Part shown: positions 56,046-64,000 of the stretch, piece after piece
How the letters are laid out: the number at the start of each line of letters is the position of its first letter
Numbering within the stretch: the stretch's first letter is position 1
Origin: Saprospiraceae bacterium
GTDB taxonomy: Bacteria > Bacteroidota > Bacteroidia > Chitinophagales > Saprospiraceae
Direction: 5' to 3'
Length of the DNA: 64,000 nucleotides
NCBI GenBank assembly: GCA_016717145.1
Contig: JADKGD010000008.1
Span: forward strand, 124,001 to 188,000
The notes under the pieces: model-generated
Told to the model about the DNA's origin: nothing
Seen by the model: the letters and a program-made list of their open reading frames with translations, nothing else
Databases searched by the model: none
Made by a program: the position numbers and the translations under genes

Positions 56046-56543
56046 TTGAAGATTGTATGTACAGGGCCTGAATGCTCGGGTAAATCTACACTTTCTAAAG
56101 CCATTTCTAAAAGATTTCAGAAGGCTTGGGTCAGAGAAATGGCAAGACCATATTTAGATCTTAGAAATAATGAATATGATAAAAATAGTCTATTTGAGAT
56201 AGCAAGATTACAGTTATGGGAAGAAAAAACAATGCTTCTTACAAATAATGGGATTGTTTGTGATACTGATTTATTAACTTTGATCATCTGGAGTAGGGAA
56301 AAATATGGGTATTGTGATCCATGGATGATGGATCATTGGGAAAACAGCCATGTTGATATATATTTTCTTTGTAAACCGGACATGCCCTGGGTTTTCGATC
56401 CCCAAAGAACTCATCCAAATGACCGAGAAAGACTCTTTCTGGAGCATCAAAATCTACTTGATACTTTTAAAAAGCCATATTACATTATCGAAGGTGAATT
56501 GCACAAAAGACTTGATAAGGTAAATATTGTATTAAATGGATGA
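56046..56543 (+). CDS. NadR/Ttd14-like P-loop ATPase or nucleoside kinase
   Basis: 165 residues from a TTG start. The Walker A is TGPECSGKSTLSKAI, followed by VREMARPYLDLRNNEYDKNS, VCDTDLLTLIIWSREKYG with the Walker B-like Asp, and a C-terminal DPQRTHPNDRERLFLEH segment. This pattern is the AAA_28/NadR kinase fold, suggesting ribosylnicotinamide kinase activity, but no adenylyltransferase domain is fused. The last region ends in NIVLNG. Confidence 0.75.
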   Translation: MKIVCTGPECSGKSTLSKAISKRFQKAWVREMARPYLDLRNNEYDKNSLFEIARLQLWEEKTMLLTNNGIVCDTDLLTLIIWSREKYGYCDPWMMDHWENSHVDIYFLCKPDMPWVFDPQRTHPNDRERLFLEHQNLLDTFKKPYYIIEGELHKRLDKVNIVLNG

Positions 56544-56715
56544 CCATTTTAGCCACTCAAAACAACTTCAGGCTTATTTTCCATCAAGATTACAGAGATT
56601 GTTGATTTATTATAAAAATTCATATGATTTAGGTTAGTCATTTGAATGAAGTAGATCATAATACAAAGACTAAAAATCTTTTAGCTTTGTTGGGTAAATA
56701 AATTGATAGAATACA

Positions 56716-57948
56716 ATGAAAAAGTTGGTCATTTTGGGTGCAGGTACTGCTGGTACTATGATGGCAAATCATTTAAATCATGAGTTGAAAAATGATGAAT
56801 GGAGCATAGAGATTATTGATGAGCGGCAAGAACATCACTATCAACCGGGCTATTTATTTCTTCCTTTTGATATTTATACACCTGAAGACATCATAAAAAC
56901 TGTAGAGGAGTTTATTCCACATGGTGTTTTGCTGCACAAAAAAAAGATAGATAAAATCATCCCAACGTCCAACACGGTTTTTTTGAATGATGGGACTGAG
57001 ATTAAATATGATATCCTTATTATTGCTACAGGAGCTAAAATTTCTCCCGAAGAAATTGAAGGGATGAAAGGTGCTGAATGGTTTAAAAGTGTGTTTGACT
57101 TTTATACGTTTGAAGGCGCTTTAGCGTTAAGAAATAAACTTAGAGCATGGCAGGGAGGTAAATTACTCGTTCATATTACTGAAATGCCCATTAAATGCCC
57201 GGTAGCACCATTAGAATTTGCTTTTCTGGCAGATTCATATTTTAAGCATAAAAATATGCGGGATAAAGTTGAAATTTCGTTTGTCACCCCATTAAGTGGG
57301 GCATTTACAAAACCTAAAGCAACAGAAGCTCTTGATCATTTATTAATAGAAAAAGGGATTAAAATAGAAAGTGATTTTGCCATAGAGCACGTCGATAATG
57401 AGCGAAAAACGATCGTTGATTATGGAGGTAGGGAGATTCCATTTGATTTGCTTGTCACAGTTCCTACTAACAAAGGTGATGATTTAATTGCCAGATCAAA
57501 TTTGGGTGACGATTTGAATTTTGTGCCAACAAACAAAACCACTTTACAATCCGAAAAGTATGATAATATATTTGTTTTAGGTGATGCATCAAATATCCCT
57601 GCTTCCAAAGCTGGCTCTGTTGCACACTTTGAAGCTGAAATTCTGACTGAAAATATAAAACACTTTATCAAAGGAGAACCATTAAAGGAGGAGTTTGATG
57701 GACATGCAAATTGTTTTATTGAGACTGGTGGGGGAAAGGCTTTACTAATTGACTTCAATTATACACACGAGCCTGTTGAGGGATCATTTCCTTTTCCGGG
57801 TATAGGACCTTTAAGATTGTTGAAAGAAAGCAGAATGAATCATATGGGGAAATTGGCTTTTAGGTGGATATATTGGAATATGCTGTTGAAAGGCACACAT
57901 ATTCCATTTGTATCAAGCCATATGCAGACAACAGGTAAAGACTTTTAA
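56716..57948 (+). CDS. Sulfide:quinone oxidoreductase-like FAD flavoprotein
   Basis: 410 residues. The N-terminal FAD loop is VILGAGTAGTMMANHL, with YQPGYLFLPFDIY, ATGAKISPEEIEG and the C-terminal FVLGDASNIPASKAG. Two cysteines, Cys161 in MPIKCPVAPLEFAF and Cys333 in HANCFIETGGG, sit where SQR enzymes carry the redox Cys pair, so sulfide oxidation to zero-valent sulfur with electrons to quinone is the best call. A distant type II NADH dehydrogenase is the alternative but would lack the pair. It is followed in 36 bases by a TusE-like and then a DsrE-family gene. Confidence 0.82.
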   Translation: MKKLVILGAGTAGTMMANHLNHELKNDEWSIEIIDERQEHHYQPGYLFLPFDIYTPEDIIKTVEEFIPHGVLLHKKKIDKIIPTSNTVFLNDGTEIKYDILIIATGAKISPEEIEGMKGAEWFKSVFDFYTFEGALALRNKLRAWQGGKLLVHITEMPIKCPVAPLEFAFLADSYFKHKNMRDKVEISFVTPLSGAFTKPKATEALDHLLIEKGIKIESDFAIEHVDNERKTIVDYGGREIPFDLLVTVPTNKGDDLIARSNLGDDLNFVPTNKTTLQSEKYDNIFVLGDASNIPASKAGSVAHFEAEILTENIKHFIKGEPLKEEFDGHANCFIETGGGKALLIDFNYTHEPVEGSFPFPGIGPLRLLKESRMNHMGKLAFRWIYWNMLLKGTHIPFVSSHMQTTGKDF

Positions 57949-57984
57949 AAGTGATTATTTAATAATATTTAAAAAAAAATAATA

Positions 57985-58293
57985 ATGGAATTAAACATAG
58001 CTGGCAAATTACTCGAAGTCACTAATGAGGGATATTTAATTGACTTTAACCAATGGGACGAATCAATAGCTGAGGCAATAGCAAAAGAAAATAATATTAC
58101 ATTAAGTCCTCGTCATTGGGAAGTAATAAGTTATTTACAAAATGAGTACAAAAATAATGTTCAATTGAGTATTCGTAAAATAGGCAACAGTAAAGTTGTG
58201 GATATTAAAGAGTTCTATCAGTTATTTCCTCAAGGTCCACTGAAAACTGCCACTAAAATTGCGGGAATTCCAAAACCGGTTAGCTGTTTGTAA
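57985..58293 (+). CDS. tusE: TusE/DsrC/DsvC family sulfur relay protein
   Basis: 102 residues. LSPRHWEVISYLQNEY, IRKIGNSK and the C-terminal KIAGIPKPVSCL match the DsrC/TusE family. The penultimate Cys101 is the conserved sulfur-carrying residue (CysA). The second DsrC Cys, ten residues before it, is replaced by Thr90, so the protein is of the TusE-like single-Cys type rather than the two-Cys DsrC used with dissimilatory sulfite reductase. It should accept persulfide sulfur from a partner. It lies between the SQR-like and DsrE-like genes. Confidence 0.88.
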   Translation: MELNIAGKLLEVTNEGYLIDFNQWDESIAEAIAKENNITLSPRHWEVISYLQNEYKNNVQLSIRKIGNSKVVDIKEFYQLFPQGPLKTATKIAGIPKPVSCL

Positions 58294-58316
58294 TCATAAA
58301 ATAAAAAACATATATA

Positions 58317-58802
58317 ATGGGAAATGAATTTAATGGTGAAATCAGAAAGATGATGATCATAATGTCAAAAGCTACACTTGAAAACGTTTATGCCGGATTT
58401 GTACTGGCCAATGGGGCAAGAATGGAAGGAATTGAAGCTGAAATATTTTTTACTTTCTTTGGTTTGGAGGCAATTCACAAAAAAAAGTTGGAACATCTTC
58501 ATATAGCAACTGTTGGCAATCCTGCCATGCATATGCCAACCATGTTGGGAGGTCTGCCAGGCATGGAAGCTCTAGCTACAAGTATGATGAAAAAAGAAAT
58601 GGAAAAAATAGATATGCCTGATGTCCACGAATTTCTTGATATATTGGTGGCTTCCGGGGTAAAGTTATGGGCCTGTAAATTAGCGATGGATATGTTTCAT
58701 TATACTAAAGAAGATATGTATGATGACATTAGTGATGTCATCACAGTTGGCGATTTTTATAAACAGGGCTCAGGTCTGGGAACACATATGTTGTTTATTT
58801 AG
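58317..58802 (+). CDS. DsrE/DsrF/DsrH-like (DsrE2-type) sulfur transfer protein
   Basis: 161 residues. It carries the IIMSKATLENVYAGFVLANG start and the conserved Cys120 in GVKLWACKLAMDMF, plus the AEIFFTFFGLEAI strand. In sulfur-oxidising bacteria, DsrE2-type proteins carry sulfur with rhodanese and TusA; here the neighbours are an SQR-like protein and a TusE-like protein. A Met-rich middle (HMPTMLGGLPGMEALATSMM) is present. Sulfur carriage is inferred from family and neighbours. Confidence 0.85.
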   Translation: MGNEFNGEIRKMMIIMSKATLENVYAGFVLANGARMEGIEAEIFFTFFGLEAIHKKKLEHLHIATVGNPAMHMPTMLGGLPGMEALATSMMKKEMEKIDMPDVHEFLDILVASGVKLWACKLAMDMFHYTKEDMYDDISDVITVGDFYKQGSGLGTHMLFI

Positions 58803-58915
58803 AGCGTTTTATGTCCACATTTAAAATCTTGAAAGGCATAATTCAATGATTTTGTTGGTAGGAGTTTTCTTATCGTAAATCCACATTTTCCTTTTAGGTT
58901 TTTACGTACATTTTT

Positions 58916-60457
58916 TTATCCTTTAATATTATGCACTGTCAGACTTTTGATATTCAATTTGGGCTTTGTGGACATCAAAATTATTTTTGACATATCAGTT
59001 TTTGGAAAAAAGATGTCAGTCATTGCTACCATACCATCTTCAGTTATCATTTCGATACTAGCCTTATCAATAATAATTTGCATTGAGACGATGGTTGAGT
59101 CAACATTTGACGATGTATGGTGCCTAGCTGCAAAACCATCATAAAAATCTGATTTGCCGGAAATACTTCTGTCTATATACCATTGATTTGTTGTTTTTTG
59201 ATATCCGACTTTAATACTGTCATTTTCCACACTGGTTAATAAAAAGGCAATGTCATTGGTTTTCACAAATGTCATTTCAATTTCGTAGAGACCTACTTGG
59301 TTTAGCGGTAAAATATATTCATGATCAGAAATATTAGTTAGTTCAATATTGATAGTGTCCTTCCGAAGCGAAGAAAATTCTTTTGTAATTTTAGTTCGTA
59401 ATTTAAATGACCCGGATGCTGTGTAGCATAAGGTTATTTCTCTTGGTAAAGTCATTGCGCTCCGCCATTTTTTTGTAGGAACTTTCTGAGCGTATTGCCA
59501 ATTGCTCATCCAACCCATCATGAGCCTTCTGCCATCAGTATCAGGAATGTCAGACCATGAAACCATTGCGTAATTATCCGTGCCAAAGTCCAGCCATTGT
59601 TGAGCATTATTTTTGTTAACATTTGTAAATTTGTGGCCATCAAAATTACCTACAAAATAACTGGTACCGGTTCCACCATTTGGTGCACCAGTCTGCATAC
59701 TTACGACCAATACCCATTTTATTTCTTTAGAGCCTTCAACTATTATTGGAAATAAATCAGGACATTCCCACAATCTTTTGTCGCCATTTATACCAAAGTC
59801 TGATTCAAAAGACCACTTTTTTAGATCTGTAGAAGCGTAAAATTTGACTTTGTCTTTTGCTGCAAGAACCATAATCCACTTTTGTGATTCATTGTGCCAT
59901 ATCACTTTTGGATCCCTGAAATCTCTTATATTTCCGGGATTAGGGATGACTGGATTTCCATCATATTTTGTCCATGTTCTGCCTTTGTCGATGGAGTAGG
60001 CAATAGATTGATATTGGAAATCACTCCTTCCGGCCTTTTCTGCATCCATATTGTGGTGTGTGAAGATTGCTACCATTGGCGGAAATCCATGCTTACCAAA
60101 ACCGCTGGTGTTTTTCCAATCAATAACGACACTTCCCGAAAATATATAACCCAGGCTATCAGGATAAAGTGCAATAGGCATGTGTGTCCATTTTATCATA
60201 TCTTTACTTATAGCATGACCCCAATGCATAGGGCCCCAAACGGTACTATCCGGATAATACTGATAAAATAAGTGATATTCTCCTTTAAAAAATACCATGC
60301 CATTGGGGTCATTCATCCACATGCTGTCAGGGGTAAAGTGAAATACCGGTCTGTGTTGTTCTGATAACAGGTAAGAAGAAGGTTCAATTTTATTTTGCTT
60401 ACTGCACCCATAGAGCATGGTCAATAAAAATAATAGAATGGTTAGTTTGTGCGCCAT
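58916..60457 (-). CDS. GH32 family fructan / sucrose hydrolase lipoprotein
   Basis: 513 residues with lipobox LLTMLYGC (Cys18). The GH32 triad is clear: nucleophile Asp50 in MWMNDPNG, the Asp-stabiliser in FRDPKV (residues 180-185) and the acid/base Glu231 in LWECPDLF. A five-blade propeller is followed by the C-terminal beta-sandwich (residues ~360-510). The likely substrates are levan, inulin or sucrose. It lies 27 bases after the restored end of the sugar porter gene on the same strand, forming a fructose-polymer uptake pair. Confidence 0.93.
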   Translation of the reverse strand: MAHKLTILLFLLTMLYGCSKQNKIEPSSYLLSEQHRPVFHFTPDSMWMNDPNGMVFFKGEYHLFYQYYPDSTVWGPMHWGHAISKDMIKWTHMPIALYPDSLGYIFSGSVVIDWKNTSGFGKHGFPPMVAIFTHHNMDAEKAGRSDFQYQSIAYSIDKGRTWTKYDGNPVIPNPGNIRDFRDPKVIWHNESQKWIMVLAAKDKVKFYASTDLKKWSFESDFGINGDKRLWECPDLFPIIVEGSKEIKWVLVVSMQTGAPNGGTGTSYFVGNFDGHKFTNVNKNNAQQWLDFGTDNYAMVSWSDIPDTDGRRLMMGWMSNWQYAQKVPTKKWRSAMTLPREITLCYTASGSFKLRTKITKEFSSLRKDTINIELTNISDHEYILPLNQVGLYEIEMTFVKTNDIAFLLTSVENDSIKVGYQKTTNQWYIDRSISGKSDFYDGFAARHHTSSNVDSTIVSMQIIIDKASIEMITEDGMVAMTDIFFPKTDMSKIILMSTKPKLNIKSLTVHNIKG

Positions 60458-60484
60458 TTATGATTTGTTTAAAGGGTACTTTTT

Positions 60485-61821
60485 TTACTTATGCAACAAT
60501 TTTTTTTCCAAATCTTCAAGACTGATTCCTTTGGTCTCAGGCATCATAAATAGTGTAAATAACAATTGCATGACCATCATGAATGCAAAAAAGCAAATAA
60601 TGGCCATGGATTTTCACCCAATAATGTGATAACAGGTAAAGTGAATGCTGTGATAATGGCGGCAAAAATCCAATGAATACCCGTACCCCAGGCTTGCCCA
60701 AAAGCACGCATACTATTAGGGAAAATTTCCGAAATGAAGACCCAAATAACAGCTCCTTGTCCTACTGCATGTGATGCTATAAATCCAAATACGAAGATGA
60801 CCACAATTTCTCCTCCAGCTTTGGTCATAAAAGCCCAGGAAATAACCGACAATGTAACAATGTAACCAATCGAACCAATCAGCATAAGTTTTTTTCTACC
60901 TACTCTATCTATCAGATACACGCCCAACATGGTAAAGATCAAATTTGTAAAACCGATACCAATAGAAGAGAGTAGGGCTGTTTGTGCACCTAATCCTGCC
61001 ATTTCAAATATTCTTGGAGCAAAATAAATGACAAAATTTATCCCTGATAGCTGATTAAAAAAGGCAATAATGAATGCCAGGATGATGGGCAATCTATATT
61101 TTTTGGTAAAAAATTTTTCCGTTCTGGCACCTGTTGCTTCAGAAGATTTAATGTCACTAATTAAGGCGTCTATATTTTCATCCGGGTTTAATTCACTTAA
61201 AACAGAATGTGCTTTTTTTATATTGTTTTTATGCAGGATAAGCCACCGTGGACTTTCTGAAACCTTAAGTATCATGATACAATATATTGCTGCTGGTATT
61301 GCTGTTGCACCCATCATATATCGCCATTCTGTAGTGCCAAATAATACACCAATTAAATAATTGGTTAAAAAAGCTATCAAAATACCCAATACAATATTGA
61401 ATTGATAAGCAGCAACCAGTTTACCTCTGTCTTTTGTAGGTGAAATTTCTGAAATATAAATTGGAGCAGCAACAGACGAGGCTCCGACACCTATTCCCCC
61501 CAAAAACCTGAACACGGAGAATGAATAAGGATCCCATGCAAATGCAGTTCCTAATGCAGAGACCAAAAACAAAATGCCTATCCAAAATAGTGTTAATTTT
61601 CTGCCATACTTCTCCGCAGGATAACCTCCGAATAAGGCACCTAAAACAGTACCCCATAATGCCATTGACATTATATACCAGGAGTGAAAAGCCGGTGTGG
61701 TATTCCATTCTATTTGGATCGGTAGATCAGCCCCTGAAATTACAGCTACATCAAATCCGAATAAAAAACCAGCAATGGCTACAGTAACTGTCCATATAAT
61801 AAGATGATTCTTTGCGGCCAT
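60485..61821 (-). CDS. Sugar porter (MFS) family transporter (frameshifted near the C-terminus)
   Basis: A 12-helix MFS sugar porter. Motifs are FGFDVAVISG, GYPAEKYGRKLTLFW, RFLGGIGVGASSVAAPIYIS with SEISPTKDRGKLV, VSESPRWLI, QLSGINFVIYF, LIDRVGRKKLML and, after repair, PETKGISLEDLEKKL. The frame as given stops at 60577, but the missing T in the run at 60587-60592 (minus-strand GCTTTTTTGCAT) restores the last transmembrane helix and the PETKG motif, ending at 60485-60487. It probably imports fructose or another hexose by proton symport, following the GH32 enzyme downstream. Confidence 0.88.
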
Positions 61822-61895
61822 GATTATTATTAAATATTGTTGAGTGCAAAGAAACTTAAATATTTTGAATACTATGACTTAGACTCAACATTATT

Positions 61896-63646
61896 TTATG
61901 ATTTACAGTTTATTACGATTTTTTCTGTGGTTATTTTTTTTATCTGACTAATAATGCTTTCTTTTTCTTTAAGGTCCATATTTGAATAATTACCTTCTTT
62001 AAAAATAATTTTTCTTTCAAATATTAGCTTACTGTAATCTTGGATCACTTTTATTTTTGCATCAATTGGTGCACTTTAAAAAGATAGCTCTTTAGCTGAT
62101 TTTTCAATCATACATCCTACAGGTATATGAATTTGATATGTATCGCAAATGGTATAACCTGTTGTTATTTTTTTATTTCTTTACCCAAATCGGATCTAAT
62201 ACTTTGTGGAAGCCCGACAATATTTACATCCACAAAAATCCTTGATCCAGTTTTTAATATTTTTTTTGATGAAGAGAAAGTATATTCATAATTATATGGA
62301 TAATTTCTTTGAACTAATTTTAGCTTATCAATGCCCTCAAAACCGTTGTCAAGAACATAAGCAGCAAATTTATCATCGGGTAGCGCTGAAATGAAGTGAT
62401 AGTTCAAATATTCAATGCCAATTCCGCTTAAAGTTTGTTTAAGTCTAATTGATGGCAATAGTTCATTCAAATCTGTAATGTCTATGTTATTTGAAATAAT
62501 GTTGTCTTTATAAGTGTATGACTTGGTTTTTATTAATTTTGAATTTTCGCCATCGACTAAGAGTGCCATCCTGTTTCCTGTAAATGAGCCCTGATAGCCA
62601 AATGGATTTGTTTGTGATGTACACTCCAGAAAAATGGTATCACCTTCAAGTGGAACGGCTAAAATGGCGTGATTGAATGGATTATGCGGTTTTTGTATGT
62701 TGACATATCGTGGATTTTGTCCGCCCATAATAATGATATAGTTGGAAGGGATATCAACGATGTTTAGCATCGTTTTCATATAATTACTCAAAGCTTTACA
62801 ATCTCCATATTTGTAATTGTGTACATCCTGAGCAGGCATTGGTTTAAAACCGCCTATGCCAAGTTGGATACTGACGTATCTCATATTATCCTGCAGGTAG
62901 TTATATAATTTACGCACAATAGCTTTTTTATCAGTTTCCAATCCTGCAATAGCTTTGATTTCCACTTGTGTCTTTTCATCCAGTATATCCATGCCTTCAT
63001 TAAGTTTTGAAAGCCATTGTCCAAAAGATTTCCAGGTTTTCATTTCACCTTCTACATTGTCCATCTGGAAAGACTCCAGGATTGGAGTAATGATGTGAGA
63101 ACTTTCAGATTCCAATATTTTTTTACAAAAAGCTGGTGTAATTCCAGTCATTTCCCAAGAATAATTGATAGTTTCTAATTTTTTTTCAATATTAGGTTGT
63201 CCCCATATTGTTTCATTAAACCTAACTTTATTCATCGTATCGTGGTTTATAACCAGAAAATTACTTTTTATGATAGACGTATTGGTAGGATATATTGGAG
63301 AGTGACTATCTATATGAAATGACTGAGATGATATTGTACTATATTCGGTTTTAATAATGTAGGGTACTAGATTTTCATTACATTCATAGGTTAAACATCT
63401 TACATCTGTTGCTATTGTCGATTCATTAACAGCTGATATATCCTGCATTTCTTTCTTTTTGACAGACTTTACTTTTTTTCCTTCAGGCGTCCATATTTCC
63501 AATATTATATCTTCTATTTTGGTGAATTTGTCATAACAAACTATAAATTCAGTTTCATTTTTATCATTTCTATCCAATATGGCCGATACAATCTTAGTTG
63601 AATAGTGTATTTTATTTTTGTTAAATATCTCTATCTGATCATGCAT
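61896..63646 (-). CDS. DUF3857 / transglutaminase-like protein (multiple lesions)
   Basis: The clear frame of 493 residues runs 62165-63646. It has the DUF3857 beta-rich N-terminal domain (FIVCYDKFTKIEDIILEIWT, VKKKEMQDISAV) and a transglutaminase core (YKYGDCKALSNYMKTML with Cys, NHAILAVP-like His and an Asp). The stop at 62165 follows an A-run (T-run 62168-62174 on the plus strand) short by one base; the next frame reads KITTGYTICDTYQIHIPVGC and EKSAKELSF, then an in-frame TAA (62076-62078), then a further 58-residue tail ending CKS, matching the family C-terminus. A possible signal peptide piece starts at TTG 63719 in another frame. The papain-like fold suggests a peptidase or amide enzyme in the envelope. 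Confidence 0.72.
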
Positions 63647-63731
63647 GTCAAGTATGATGGAAGATTGACATTTTCAGACCAATCAAAATCAATAATAGTA
63701 TATTTACCAGCGCGCGCAATTATCTGAGAAT

Positions 63732-64000
63732 TTATATTTTTTTCAAGATAATAGGTTCACTAATTTTGTTTAACATTGTTTCAAAACTAATTTTAACGTC
63801 CTGATATTCTGAAGGTAAATAGGAAGTTCTTAAAATTTTAAAATCTGCCATTATCGTAAGCTTTTTAAGTCCATTACTATATGAGGTACTATATTTTAAA
63901 GAAATAGATTTGTCTTCCATTGCTGCGTTAAGGTTTGCGGGTACTTCATAACTATATTCGCTTGGGATGTCGATTATCGTTATCAGCTTGTAATCAAGCG
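63732..64000 (-). CDS. DUF3857-type protein, C-terminal part (5' partial)
   Basis: The open frame from the window edge encodes YKLITIIDIPSEYSYEVPAN, LKYSTSYSNGLKKLTIMADF, and the end FETMLNKISEPIILKKI. This is the final strand set of a DUF3857/transglutaminase protein, similar in pattern to the restored C-terminus of the next gene. Two such genes in tandem on the minus strand are common in Bacteroidota. The rest lies beyond the window. Confidence 0.7.
   Translation of the reverse strand, partial: LDYKLITIIDIPSEYSYEVPANLNAAMEDKSISLKYSTSYSNGLKKLTIMADFKILRTSYLPSEYQDVKISFETMLNKISEPIILKKI

Overview
The window comes from the chromosome of a Bacteroidota bacterium, most likely of the Saprospiraceae/Saprospiria type (lineage inferred, not tested). 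The DNA is AT-rich. Several proteins end in type IX secretion (T9SS) sorting signals: three of the gliding-motility-associated C-terminal (type B) kind and one of the short type A kind. The cluster bamD, Bacteroidota-type RNA polymerase omega, coaBC, DUF4835 is present. Several genes are preceded by the Bacteroidota -7 element TAnnTTTG. No rRNA, tRNA, CRISPR array, transposase or phage gene was seen.

Layout. 1-17 kb: a 5'-truncated giant T9SS protein, a 58-bp tandem repeat array, a TPR-like lipoprotein, an S9 peptidase, a PhoD-like phosphatase, and a second giant T9SS protein broken by three single-base indels and carrying seven 237-bp tandem repeats. 17-20.5 kb: a histone-deacetylase-fold protein, then a minus-strand run of ferredoxin, iscX, kdsC-like phosphatase, UbiA-family prenyltransferase and maf. 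20.8-31.6 kb: a cyanophycin set (cphB, iaaA, cphA) split by a 5.9-kb gene for a 15-module secreted protein. 31.8-39.2 kb: nitrilase-family amidase, RRM protein, a third T9SS type B protein, two class V PLP enzymes and a GlmM-like mutase. 39.4-46.2 kb: small envelope proteins, the bamD-rpoZ-coaBC-DUF4835 cluster, purN and a CBM48 protein with a Lys/Ala/Pro tail. 46.3-56.5 kb: YtcJ-like amidohydrolase, EI24 membrane protein, a two-component system, a HU-SPOR protein, enoyl-CoA hydratase, methyltransferase, dihydroorotase, BFN-type nuclease and a NadR-like P-loop protein. 56.7-58.8 kb: a sulfide:quinone oxidoreductase-like flavoprotein, a TusE/DsrC protein and a DsrE-family protein form a compact sulfur module. 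58.9-61.8 kb: a GH32 fructan/sucrose hydrolase and a sugar porter. 61.9-64 kb: two tandem DUF3857/transglutaminase proteins, one broken and one cut by the window edge.

How the genes fit together. The set describes a surface-active heterotroph. Very large repeat-built exoproteins go out by T9SS; nitrogen and carbon can be stored as cyanophycin and recovered by CphB and IaaA; fructans or sucrose are hydrolysed outside and imported; and sulfide or sulfane sulfur may be handled by the SQR-TusE-DsrE cassette, which is the most system-like unusual unit in the window.

Quality caution. At least eight genes carry one-base homopolymer indels or similar lesions, nearly all of them losses of one base, including in conserved genes such as cphA. 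This pattern looks more like residual long-read consensus error than true gene decay. The affected genes are described here as the proteins they would encode when repaired.
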